Assembly (NCBI GenBank): GCA_029864805.1
Contig: JAOTSS010000017.1
Span: 1-34,522, forward strand
From: Candidatus Nitrosopumilus sp.
GTDB taxonomy: Archaea; Thermoproteota; Nitrososphaeria; Nitrososphaerales; Nitrosopumilaceae
Length of the DNA stretch: 34,522 bases
Direction of reading: 5' to 3'
Made by a program: the position numbers and the translations under genes
Notes under the pieces: model-generated
Told to the model about the DNA's origin: nothing
Databases searched by the model: none
What the model saw: only the letters and a program-made list of their open reading frames with translations
Shown: positions 15,992 to 24,375 of the stretch, piece by piece
Layout: each line of letters starts with the position of its first letter
Numbering within the stretch: position 1 is the stretch's first letter

Positions 15992-16012
15992 TGTTTGTAA
16001 TGCAGTTGAAAT

Positions 16013-16022
16013 CTAATATATG
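16013..16022. promoter_or_regulatory. TATA-like box, possibly bidirectional
   Basis: CTAATATATG lies 26-35 bp before the chosen ATG of the SRPBCC gene (plus). In the other direction it is 22-31 bp before the outer stem of the structured element (minus). Both spacings suit an archaeal promoter, and the near-palindromic box could serve both sides. Confidence 0.4.
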
Positions 16023-16047
16023 TAATGCGGAAGAAAGGGTTTTGTAT

Positions 16048-16464
16048 ATGGCTATAATTGAGGTCGAAGTCGAGATTAATGCTACAGTTGACAAAGTTTG
16101 GAACATAGTTTCAGATATTGACAATGAACCAAAATTTTGGAGGGGAACAAAACAAGTCAAGAACTTGTCAAAAGAAAATAACACGGTTAACAGAGAAATA
16201 ACAATAGCATTCAGGGATCAAAAATGCCTTCAAGAAGTGAAACTTGAACCTAAAAAGAAAATAAAAGCCAAGTTCACAAAAGGTATCATTAATGGTGAAA
16301 AAACAATATCAGTTATTCCAAATCAAGAAAAAACTATTCTCCGAACAGTTTGGGACATAAAATTAACTGGTATGATGGGAATGTTTACAGGAATGATTAA
16401 AAATCACATCAAAAATGGAACAGAACAAGCTATGCAGAGTATCAAAGAAGAAATAGAGCGATAA
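16048..16464 (+). CDS. SRPBCC (START/Bet v 1-like) family protein
   Basis: A 138-residue SRPBCC-fold protein. It begins with MAIIEVEVEINATVDKVWNI, the standard first strand and helix of the fold, followed by SDIDNEPKFWRG, a central set of strands and a long C-terminal helix (NHIKNGTEQAMQSIKEEIER). These proteins bind hydrophobic ligands in a deep cavity; the ligand here is unknown. The frame is open further upstream (to 15874), but the ATG at 16048 matches the family start and has a well-placed TATA-like box. The glycosyltransferase gene follows after 4 bp, so the pair is probably cotranscribed and may act on the same lipid-type substrate (inference). Confidence 0.8.
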   Translation: MAIIEVEVEINATVDKVWNIVSDIDNEPKFWRGTKQVKNLSKENNTVNREITIAFRDQKCLQEVKLEPKKKIKAKFTKGIINGEKTISVIPNQEKTILRTVWDIKLTGMMGMFTGMIKNHIKNGTEQAMQSIKEEIER

Positions 16465-16468
16465 ATTC

Positions 16469-17677
16469 ATGGAATTGATTTTAGATATTTTCAATTATTC
16501 ATTAACTGCAATTTTAATTGGGATTTGTGGTGCATGGATTGTTCTTATCAAATCAATTGTTAATTCATTTAGATTGACACCGTATTTAGATAAATTTGAA
16601 AACACATCAGAGTCCAGTCCCAAAGTATCAGTAATTCTTCCAGCAAGAAATGAAGAAGGATTCATCAGTAAATGTTTAGATTCATTAATTGAGCAAGATT
16701 ATAAAAATTATGAAATTATAGTAATAGATGATTCATCAGAGGACAATACACAAAAAATTATTTTTCAATATGCAGAGAAACATTCCAAAGTAATTCCAGT
16801 AATTGCAAGATCCAAGCCAGAAGGATGGATGGGGAAAAATTGGGCATGCATGGAAGGATACAAAAAAGCAACCGGAGAACTGTTACTATTCACTGATGCA
16901 GACACAAAGCATTCTAAAAATGTAATATCACTTGCAGTGGGACATTTAATTTCATTTAATTTAGATGCATTGTCTGCAATTCCCAAGATGGTAACATTTG
17001 ATTTTTGGACAAAAGTTACACTGCCAATGATTTCCACATTTTTGCATAGTAGATTTTCCGCATTGAATGTAAATAATCCTGCAAAAAAAACAGGTTATTT
17101 TTTTGGTAGTTTTTTCATTATAAAAAAAGAGACGTATGAAAATGTAGGCATGCATGAAGGAGTTAAACATGAAATCATCGAAGACGGGGCACTGGGTAAA
17201 AAAGTCAAAGAAACAGGGCATAAAATGAAGATGGTTAGAGGAGATCATCTAATTGATGCAGTATGGGCAAGGGACAGAACCACTTTATGGAATGCCTTAA
17301 AAAGACTAATAATTCCATTATATCTTCAAAGTGGAAAAATCGCGATTGGGATTTTCTTTGCTGTAGTATTTTTATTATTTGTGCCATTTCCAATTTTTGT
17401 GTTATCAGCATCCATACCAGTTGAAGAAATGTCTGCAAAAGTACTTTGTATTTCTGCAGCAATTGCATCACTACTAATCTACACAGGAGCAATTATTGAG
17501 GCAAAGGTAGGACTACATCTAAGATTAGTTCATGCATTGTTTGCGCCATTGGGAAGTTTAGTAGTAGTCTTAGGATTTCTAAGTGGATTATTACAAGCAA
17601 AAAGAAGCGAATCAGTTATGTGGAGAGGTAGAAGTTATTCTATGAAAGACCACACTCAAAGCTCCATCAGTATATAG
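16469..17677 (+). CDS. Membrane glycosyltransferase family 2 (HpnB/CrtQ-like)
   Basis: A 402-residue GT-A glycosyltransferase of family 2. One N-terminal membrane helix (about 8-30) precedes a cytosolic catalytic domain with PARNEE (58-63), the UDP-binding acidic pair in VIDDSS (87-88), the DxD motif FTDADT (143-145) and a later IEDGALG acidic catalytic segment (around 236). Three or four C-terminal helices (about 305-385) follow. The layout resembles transferases that act on isoprenoid lipids, such as HpnB-like proteins and carotenoid glycosyltransferases, but the sugar and acceptor cannot be read from the sequence. It follows the SRPBCC gene after 4 bp. Confidence 0.85.
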   Translation: MELILDIFNYSLTAILIGICGAWIVLIKSIVNSFRLTPYLDKFENTSESSPKVSVILPARNEEGFISKCLDSLIEQDYKNYEIIVIDDSSEDNTQKIIFQYAEKHSKVIPVIARSKPEGWMGKNWACMEGYKKATGELLLFTDADTKHSKNVISLAVGHLISFNLDALSAIPKMVTFDFWTKVTLPMISTFLHSRFSALNVNNPAKKTGYFFGSFFIIKKETYENVGMHEGVKHEIIEDGALGKKVKETGHKMKMVRGDHLIDAVWARDRTTLWNALKRLIIPLYLQSGKIAIGIFFAVVFLLFVPFPIFVLSASIPVEEMSAKVLCISAAIASLLIYTGAIIEAKVGLHLRLVHALFAPLGSLVVVLGFLSGLLQAKRSESVMWRGRSYSMKDHTQSSISI

Positions 17678-17714
17678 TAAGCCTTTTAGATGCAAAACAG
17701 AAAACCAAGAACTT

Positions 17715-18857
17715 ATGGACAAATCAGGGATTCTTGTAGGAAGTTTAATGGGAACAGTGATTGCATTAGTATTATTTACGGTGTTATTCATTTCACCTCC
17801 AGAATCATTAAAACCTGAAATTATAGTGAGCAACGGTCATTCTCCCAGCACCGTTGGTGAAGTAACACCTCTTTATTCAAAAAAATTATCATTAATTGAA
17901 ATTTTTGAAAAATCAGAGACAGGAGTAGTCAGAGTTAATGTACAAAGAAATGAATCTGCAGACACTGCAAATGGTGTAGGATCAGGATTTGTTTTTGATA
18001 AAATGGGACATATTATTACAAATGCACATGTCGTAAATGGTGCAAACAAAATAGTAATTACATTTCTTGATGGAAGATCATATAATGCAGAGATTATAGG
18101 AGCAGATGAATTTACAGATATTGCAATAGTCAAAGTCAATGCAGATCTGGAACTTTTGCACCCATTGTCACTTGGAGACTCTTCTAATCTGAAAGTGGGA
18201 GAACAAATAGCTGCAATAGGAAATCCATTTGGATTATCAGGTTCTATGACATCAGGAATTGTAAGTCAATTAGGACGATTACTGCCATTAGATAATGGGT
18301 TTTCCATTCCAGATGTAATTCAAACAGATGCAGCAATTAATCCAGGAAATTCTGGTGGGCCATTACTGAATATACGCGGGGAGATAGTTGGAATAAATAC
18401 AGCCATTCAATCAACCACAGGAGAATTCACAGGAGTGGGGTTTGCAATACCTTCACAGACTATTGCAAAAATTGTGCCTGTTCTTATTGAAAAAGGAGAA
18501 TACAAACATCCATGGATTGGAATTTCAGGAAGAGACATTGATCCAGACTTGGCAAAAATTTTGAAGTTAAAGGATGCAGTAGGATTCATGGTAGTCACAG
18601 TAGTAAAAGATAGTCCCGCATCAAAGGCGGGTTTGATTGGGTCTGATAAAACAATCGAAATAGATGGAACAAATTACGCTGTTGGTGGAGATATCATATT
18701 AGCAGTAGATGGGAAAGAGGTTAGAAAAATTGACGATATTTTAATACATCTTCAGAGAGCAAAAAGCATTGGAGATGAAATGGTTTTAGAGATTTTAAGA
18801 GATGGTAGAACAACAAATGTAACAATTATTCTTGAAGAAAGACCAAATGAGAATTAA
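17715..18857 (+). CDS. HtrA/DegP-like serine protease with PDZ domain
   Basis: A 380-residue S1C protease. An N-terminal membrane helix (about 5-27) anchors it so that the protease faces outside the cytoplasm. The trypsin-like domain carries the full triad: H105 in TNAHVV, D135 in FTDIAIVK and S213 in NPGNSGGPLL. One PDZ domain (about 265-370) follows, with VVKDSPASKAGL and GGDIILAVDGKEV. It is expected to degrade or chaperone misfolded exported proteins. The gene ends 32 bp before cofG on the same strand, so it may head the F420 gene unit. Function is confident; the link to F420 is positional only. Confidence 0.92.
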   Translation: MDKSGILVGSLMGTVIALVLFTVLFISPPESLKPEIIVSNGHSPSTVGEVTPLYSKKLSLIEIFEKSETGVVRVNVQRNESADTANGVGSGFVFDKMGHIITNAHVVNGANKIVITFLDGRSYNAEIIGADEFTDIAIVKVNADLELLHPLSLGDSSNLKVGEQIAAIGNPFGLSGSMTSGIVSQLGRLLPLDNGFSIPDVIQTDAAINPGNSGGPLLNIRGEIVGINTAIQSTTGEFTGVGFAIPSQTIAKIVPVLIEKGEYKHPWIGISGRDIDPDLAKILKLKDAVGFMVVTVVKDSPASKAGLIGSDKTIEIDGTNYAVGGDIILAVDGKEVRKIDDILIHLQRAKSIGDEMVLEILRDGRTTNVTIILEERPNEN

Positions 18858-18889
18858 CATAATACAAGAATAAATACTTCTAGTCAAGA

Positions 18890-20068
18890 ATGATTCTGTT
18901 GAACAAGCTTGTCTTAAACTCTGAGAGTTTAAACAAAGTTTTAGAGAGAAAAGCCATATCTCGTCAAGATATTTCTGAAATTTATCAAAATGCTAAAAAT
19001 GATCCTACTGAGCTTTTTTCGGCAGCTCAGAATCTAAGAGAACAATTCAAAAAAAATACAGTAACATTTTCTAAAAAAGTATTTTTCAACATTGTTAATC
19101 TGTGTAAAGATACTTGTTCTTATTGTACATACAAAGCAGAACCAGATGAAGAGAAACTATCATTAATGTCAAAACAACAAATTCTAGAATTATTACAACT
19201 TGCAAAAAAATACAAGTGTGTTGAGACACTTTTTGTTACAGGGGAGCAACCAGAACAAAGATATCAAGAAGCACGTGACTGGCTAAAAAAAAATGGGTTC
19301 AAATCAACTGCAGAATATCTAATTCATTCATCAGAAACAGCATTGGAGTTAGGATTGTTCCCACACACGAATGCAGGTAATCTTAATTTTGAGGAGATGA
19401 AAGAGTTGAAAAAAACAAATGTGTCAATGGGAATTATGCTTGAAAACATCAGTGAAAGACTAACAGAGAGAGGAATGCCACATAATCTAGCAGCAAGTAA
19501 AAGACCAAAGGCAAGATTACAAGCATTATCCAATTCTGGAAAACTAGGCATTCCAATGACCACAGGAATTCTTGTAGGAATAGGAGAAACTATCGAAGAG
19601 GTAATTGATTCAATTTTAGCAATTAGGGAACTGCACAAAAAATATGGAAATATTCAAGAGGTAATTTTACAAAACTTTCAACCAAAATCAGATACGGTTA
19701 TGAAAAATCAACCATCAACTGACGAAAATTATTTCAAGACAATTGTTGCATTATCAAGAATAGTAATGCCTGAGATGAACATACAGATTCCGCCTAATCT
19801 ATCTCCCAAATCATATCAAAGTTTCTTATCAGTTGGAATAAATGACTGGGGAGGAATATCACCACTTACTCCCGATTTTGTCAATCCTGAATTTGCGTGG
19901 CCTGAGATCAATAAAGTCGACAGTGATTCTAAAGATGCAGGGTTTGAATTAAAGTGTAGATTTCCAGTGTATCCAGAATTTTTTTCTTTTGTTAGCAAAG
20001 AGTTAAGAGATAAGATGTCAGTAATTGAAAATGAGGAAGGATTGGTAAAAGAGGAGTATTGGAGATGA
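18890..20068 (+). CDS. cofG: FO synthase subunit 1, CofG (radical SAM)
   Basis: A 392-residue radical SAM enzyme. CofG works with CofH to form 7,8-didemethyl-8-hydroxy-5-deazariboflavin (FO), the chromophore of coenzyme F420. The 4Fe-4S cluster motif CxxxCxxC is at C72, C76 and C79 (LCKDTCSYC). Further family features include TLFVTGEQPE, THTNAGNLN-like PHTNAGNL, and the IQIPPNLSP and NDWGGISP segments near the C-terminus. The protein is slightly longer than many CofG at the N-terminus (~55 residues before the core). The 3' end overlaps the cofH start in an ATGA arrangement, indicating translational coupling of the two subunits. Confidence 0.94.
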   Translation: MILLNKLVLNSESLNKVLERKAISRQDISEIYQNAKNDPTELFSAAQNLREQFKKNTVTFSKKVFFNIVNLCKDTCSYCTYKAEPDEEKLSLMSKQQILELLQLAKKYKCVETLFVTGEQPEQRYQEARDWLKKNGFKSTAEYLIHSSETALELGLFPHTNAGNLNFEEMKELKKTNVSMGIMLENISERLTERGMPHNLAASKRPKARLQALSNSGKLGIPMTTGILVGIGETIEEVIDSILAIRELHKKYGNIQEVILQNFQPKSDTVMKNQPSTDENYFKTIVALSRIVMPEMNIQIPPNLSPKSYQSFLSVGINDWGGISPLTPDFVNPEFAWPEINKVDSDSKDAGFELKCRFPVYPEFFSFVSKELRDKMSVIENEEGLVKEEYWR

Positions 20069-21324
20069 CAATGAACATAGATTCACTCTTAAAAAATGCA
20101 GATCCAATAATATCAGGTATTTTAAACAATGCATTATCAGACAAGGAGATTTCAGCTGACGACGGATTAGCATTATACAAAACAACTGGAATTGATTTTC
20201 ATCTGGTAGGTCTTGTTGCTGATGAAATTAGAAGAAGAAGAGTTGGAGACATAGTCTCATATGTGGTTAATAGAAACATCAATTTTACAAATGTCTGTAT
20301 TAAACAATGCGGATTTTGTGCATTCAGTAGAGATTTTCGAGAGGAGGAGGGATATTTACTTCCAACTGAAGAAATAGTTAGAAGGGCAAAAGAAGCGCAT
20401 CAGTTGGGAGCAACTGAAGTCTGCATTCAAGCAGGGCTTCCACCAGATATGAAAGGGGATCTTTATGAGAATATCTGCAGGGAAATCAAAAAAGAGATTC
20501 CAAACATACACATTCATGGATTTTCTCCTGAAGAAATTCTTTATGGCGCATCAAGATCCGAAGTTTCAGTAGATGAATTTCTAAAAAGAATGAAAGAGGC
20601 AGGAGTAGATACGCTCCCAGGTACGTCAGCTGAGATTCTTGATCAAAAATTAAGAGATGTGATTTCCCCAGGAAGAATAAGTGTAGAAAACTGGGAAAAA
20701 GTAATCATCAAAGCTCACAAAATGGGGATTAATACCACATCAACTATGATGTTTGGACATTTAGAAACACTGGAGCAAAGAGTAAACCACATTGCAAAAT
20801 TAAGAGAGATACAAAAGGAGACAGGCGGGTTTACTGAATTTGTTCCTCTGAATTTTATCCACACAGAAGCGCCAATGTACAAACACCAATTACATGAAGG
20901 AATAAGACAGGGCGGAACTGGAAATGATGTTTTACTAACACATGCAGTTGCAAGAATTATGTTGAACAAGTCAATTGACAACATACAGATGTCATGGGTC
21001 AAGGAGGGGCAGAAAATGTCGCAGTTATTACTAATGTGGGGCGCAAATGATTTTGGTGGCACGCTCATCAATGAAAGTATTTCAACATCGGCCGGTTCTG
21101 AACACGGGCAATTATTAAGACCAAAAGAGATTAGACGGATGGTAAAAGAAATTGGAAGAATACCAGCAGAGAGGAATACTAATTATGAAATTCTAAAAAA
21201 GTTTGATACCGGAGATGAGATAGAAGAGGACCTAGATAGAGTCTCAGATACATCTCAATTTGGATCGTATGTAGAATTAATAAAAATTAACAAATTCAAA
21301 TACAAAAATCCAAGAGAAAAATAA
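20065..21324 (+). CDS. cofH: FO synthase subunit 2, CofH (radical SAM)
   Basis: A 419-residue radical SAM enzyme. It contributes the tyrosine-derived radical chemistry of FO synthesis in coenzyme F420 production. The cluster motif CxxxCxxC is at C78, C82 and C85 (VCIKQCGFC). Other features are the GATEVCIQAGLPP strand, the LPGTSAEIL segment and TTSTMMFGH. I chose the ATG at 20065, which overlaps the cofG stop as ATGA. A TTG at 20059 and an ATG at 20071 are alternatives. The next gene, tldE-like, starts at the base after the cofH stop, so three consecutive genes are tightly packed. Confidence 0.94.
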   Translation: MTMNIDSLLKNADPIISGILNNALSDKEISADDGLALYKTTGIDFHLVGLVADEIRRRRVGDIVSYVVNRNINFTNVCIKQCGFCAFSRDFREEEGYLLPTEEIVRRAKEAHQLGATEVCIQAGLPPDMKGDLYENICREIKKEIPNIHIHGFSPEEILYGASRSEVSVDEFLKRMKEAGVDTLPGTSAEILDQKLRDVISPGRISVENWEKVIIKAHKMGINTTSTMMFGHLETLEQRVNHIAKLREIQKETGGFTEFVPLNFIHTEAPMYKHQLHEGIRQGGTGNDVLLTHAVARIMLNKSIDNIQMSWVKEGQKMSQLLLMWGANDFGGTLINESISTSAGSEHGQLLRPKEIRRMVKEIGRIPAERNTNYEILKKFDTGDEIEEDLDRVSDTSQFGSYVELIKINKFKYKNPREK

Positions 21325-22683
21325 ATGTCTGCCTTAGAAAGGGCATTAAATCATTCAAAGAATATTGGAATCGATGAATGCGAAGTAGTTGTTTTGAGAA
21401 AAAAGATCACGACTGTAAGAATAACGGATTCAGAAATTACAGAAACCAAACAAAACTTTGATGAGAGTTATGGCATTAGACTGATTCATAATAAAAAAAT
21501 TGTGTCAATTCAAACAACGAATCAGCATGAAATTAAAGATGCGATCGATGATTCACTTAGGACATTGTCACATCTCAGACCAATGGAATTTTGGAGAGGA
21601 TTACCATACAAAAAAAAATCAAGACAATTAGACGGCACATATGATGAAAGACTCGAGGATATTCCAGGATCGCATGCAATGGATATCGCTGAATCCATGA
21701 TAAATACAGCTAATGACGGTAAAATAAGAACGATAACAGGTTCGCTAAATATTGTTACAGATAATTTTGAACTTGAAAACTCTAACGGGTTGAATCTTAA
21801 AGAGAAAGCCACATACATTTCAGGGATAATTAATGCAGAGTCAGAACTTGGAGTGATACCAGTGTCTGGAGTAGGGCATGATTGCTGCAGGACATTGTCA
21901 CATTTTTCAGCAGAAAAAATTGGTAGTGATGCAAAAAAAATGTGTTTGGAATCAATAAATCCACAAAAAATTGATTCTGATACGTATTCAATTATTTTTG
22001 AGCCGTACTCAGTAGGTGAAATACTAGCATTTGTAGTAGCACCAAATTTTAATTTTAAGACATTTGTAGAAAAGAAAAGCTGTTTTTCAAGTAATTTTGA
22101 AAAAGAGATTGCAGTAGAGCAATTCAGTCTTATGGATGACCCCCATAATGCTCAAGGTATAGGAACAAAATCAATTGATGATGAAGGAATTGAAACTAAA
22201 AAACAAAGTCTGATAGATAAGGGGATTTTCAGCAATACATTCTCAAATCTTTTTGATAGTTACAAAGAAGGGGGAAAATCCTCTGGAAATGCTCTACGTA
22301 CAGGATCACCCATGGGAAAAAGTTCAGAGCCGATTCCAATTTCAGCACCACACAATCTAAAAATTAATTCAGGAAAAAGTTCTCAGGAGGACATGATTAA
22401 AGATACTAAACGTGGATTACTAGTTGGAAGATTATGGTACACATATGCAGTAAACCCAATCAAAGGAGATTTTTCATGTACTGCAAGAAGCGGTATAAAA
22501 ATAATTGAGAATGGAGAGATTAAAAGTCCAGGAAAATCAGTCAGAATAATTCACAACATTGCAATAATGTTAAAAAATATTTCAGAGATTGGAAACAATC
22601 AAAGAAACGTCATTCAATGGGCATCGCTTCCATCAATTACACCATCAATAAAGGCAGAGAACATTTCAGTGAAGTCCATCTGA
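21325..22683 (+). CDS. TldD/PmbA (TldE-type) family protein
   Basis: A 452-residue member of the TldD/TldE family, whose heterodimers are proteases that act on small unfolded peptides. The architecture fits: an N-terminal domain with SYGIRLIHNKKIVSIQT, a middle region, and a C-terminal core with IIFEPYSVGEIL, DDEGIETKK and SSGNALR. No HExxxH metal motif is seen, which marks it as the non-catalytic TldE/PmbA type that needs a TldD partner encoded elsewhere. It starts immediately after the cofH stop codon (TAA then ATG), which strongly suggests cotranscription with the F420 genes. The reason for that association is not known. Confidence 0.87.
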   Translation: MSALERALNHSKNIGIDECEVVVLRKKITTVRITDSEITETKQNFDESYGIRLIHNKKIVSIQTTNQHEIKDAIDDSLRTLSHLRPMEFWRGLPYKKKSRQLDGTYDERLEDIPGSHAMDIAESMINTANDGKIRTITGSLNIVTDNFELENSNGLNLKEKATYISGIINAESELGVIPVSGVGHDCCRTLSHFSAEKIGSDAKKMCLESINPQKIDSDTYSIIFEPYSVGEILAFVVAPNFNFKTFVEKKSCFSSNFEKEIAVEQFSLMDDPHNAQGIGTKSIDDEGIETKKQSLIDKGIFSNTFSNLFDSYKEGGKSSGNALRTGSPMGKSSEPIPISAPHNLKINSGKSSQEDMIKDTKRGLLVGRLWYTYAVNPIKGDFSCTARSGIKIIENGEIKSPGKSVRIIHNIAIMLKNISEIGNNQRNVIQWASLPSITPSIKAENISVKSI

Positions 22684-22699
22684 AGAGAAAATTTAGGCA

Positions 22700-23635
22700 T
22701 TAATTAAAAAATGTGAAAACCAGATACGCTGCATAACCTACAGCAATACAGACACCCATGAAGCGATTAATTGTTCTAGTTTTCAGGGCAATTAGCAATG
22801 AGACACTAAAGATTATCATGATTGCATAATCAATAAAAACATCAGGGGAAACCATCACACCACCAAGTGCTGCACCAACACCCATAATCATCAAAATATT
22901 GTAGATGTTACTTCCAATGATATTACCAACGCCGATATCCCCATGTCCTTTTCTTATCGCGATGATTGAAGTAATTAGTTCTGGAAGCGATGTTCCAATT
23001 GCAATTACAGTTAGACCAATAATTTTTTCTGACAAGCCAAATTCTTGAGCTAAAATGACAGCATTATCAACTGTAAGAAATGCGCCAACATACAAAAGAA
23101 TAACACCTAATCCAATTAGCCCAAAAGACTTTAGATAGATGTTATTTTTGCTTTGCTCAATACTTTCTTTATTTTCTTCTCTATGCTTCATTGCGTCCTT
23201 GAACGTATAATATCCGAAAATTCCCAATCCTGCAAGTAGTAAAATTCCATCATATGCAGAAAGTTCACCGTCAATTGAAATCAAAACCAATAGAAAAGAA
23301 ACCCCCAGCATTATTGGAATTTCTTTTCGTAAGACGGATTTACTTACTGCAAGTGGGACAAGGATTGCAGCAATTGCTATGACCATTCCAACATTTGCAA
23401 TGTTGCTTCCAATTATATTTCCCAAAATTATTGCGCCGTGATCACCAGCTGCTGCAACACTTGCTGCAAGTTCGGGAGTTGAGGTGCCATATGCAACAAT
23501 AGTCATTCCGATTACTAGATTGCTAATTCTAAATTTTCTTGCAATGGCAACGCCGCCACTTACTAGCCAATTTCCACCAAAACATAGCATAATTAGTCCA
23601 ACTACAGTCAGCACTACATTGATTGTTACATCCAC
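22700..23635 (-). CDS. CaCA family calcium/sodium antiporter
   Basis: A 311-residue membrane exchanger of the Ca2+:cation antiporter family (YrbG-like). It has about ten hydrophobic helices arranged as two inverted halves. Each half carries the alpha-repeat signature: GTSTPELAAS near residue 53 and GTSLPELITS near residue 215. These hold the conserved acidic residues that coordinate Ca2+ and Na+, and each is followed by a GNIIGSNI segment. A short hydrophilic loop rich in Glu and Lys (around 150-162) separates the halves. It is convergent with the tldE-type gene (16-bp gap) and 82 bp downstream of the MarR gene. Confidence 0.92.
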   Translation of the reverse strand: MDVTINVVLTVVGLIMLCFGGNWLVSGGVAIARKFRISNLVIGMTIVAYGTSTPELAASVAAAGDHGAIILGNIIGSNIANVGMVIAIAAILVPLAVSKSVLRKEIPIMLGVSFLLVLISIDGELSAYDGILLLAGLGIFGYYTFKDAMKHREENKESIEQSKNNIYLKSFGLIGLGVILLYVGAFLTVDNAVILAQEFGLSEKIIGLTVIAIGTSLPELITSIIAIRKGHGDIGVGNIIGSNIYNILMIMGVGAALGGVMVSPDVFIDYAIMIIFSVSLLIALKTRTINRFMGVCIAVGYAAYLVFTFFN

Positions 23636-23717
23636 AGTTGGGTTTCCAAGGATGTTGGGTTTAAAGTCAATGATTTACTACAATTTCACAATTCTAACAA
23701 GAAACGTTGTATTTAGT

Positions 23718-24203
23718 TTACAATTTCACAAGTGTCTTTTGGGATTTATTTTGTAGGTCAGTCCAAAGATCAGGATCAGTGTTTTCCCCTTTTTGTCGGA
23801 TAAACGCCTCAGTGTTACTCATTATTTGCCCCAATACTTTTTTCGTGATCTCCATGTCTTTTTTTGAGATTTTGTTCAATCCCATGTTTCTAATCTCCAA
23901 GATACAGTCAATTATTGGATCTACGAGAACTTTGGATTTTTTAGTCATAAAGATCAAATTGTTTCTTCTATCCTTTGGATCGGATTGTCTTGTAAGATAC
24001 CCGTCTTTTTCCATTCTGTCTATTATAGGCACAAGTGTTGGCGCCTCAACAAATGCAATGTCTGCCATATGTTTTTGAGTGATTCCTTCCTTTATGGAAA
24101 GTACAACAAGTATCTTCCATTTGGCGCCAGCAAGGCCAAAACGTTCTCGTAACTCAACATCAGCTGCCTTTTCCCATGCCTTGGCAGAAGTTTTTAGCAT
24201 CAA
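23718..24203 (-). CDS. MarR family transcriptional regulator
   Basis: A 161-residue winged-helix protein of the MarR type. N- and C-terminal helices form the dimer interface. The helix-turn-helix is seen around residues 44-75 (TQKHMADIAFVEAPTLVPIIDRM), and the wing carries the conserved DPKDRRNN motif near residues 80-87. MarR proteins usually repress their own gene and a neighbour and release DNA on binding a small phenolic or redox ligand. The divergent gene is the secreted coiled-coil protein, and a near-palindromic AT-rich site lies between them. The exchanger gene downstream on the same strand could also be in its unit. Confidence 0.9.
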   Translation of the reverse strand: MMLKTSAKAWEKAADVELRERFGLAGAKWKILVVLSIKEGITQKHMADIAFVEAPTLVPIIDRMEKDGYLTRQSDPKDRRNNLIFMTKKSKVLVDPIIDCILEIRNMGLNKISKKDMEITKKVLGQIMSNTEAFIRQKGENTDPDLWTDLQNKSQKTLVKL

Positions 24204-24280
24204 TCCTATGCTTTCCTTAAGATCTAGTGTTTTTATTTCAGATTACCTTCCGTTTTCTCTTTTTATCAAGACGCATAATA

Positions 24281-24305
24281 AATTAATTGGTATTATATTA
24301 ATTAA
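24281..24305. promoter_or_regulatory. AT-rich inverted repeat between marR and the secreted gene
   Basis: AATTAAT (24281-24287) is mirrored by ATTAATT (24299-24305) around an 11-bp centre, in the divergent gap upstream of both genes. It could be a MarR-type operator. In such AT-rich DNA it could also arise by chance. Confidence 0.25.
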
Positions 24306-24375
24306 TTTTTTATCTATTCAAAACATAATCATTAGTATACTAACCTTTATTATTTATAATGTCTTTGTCAAAATA

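Noticed and set aside
15874..16047. Upstream extension of the SRPBCC frame
   Set aside because: The family's first strand starts at the ATG at 16048, and the extension runs through the structured RNA element.
24079..24375. N-terminal extension of the secreted coiled-coil gene
   Set aside because: It is antisense to marR and would bury the signal peptide; the ATG at 24376 gives a proper export signal and a TATA element lies just upstream.
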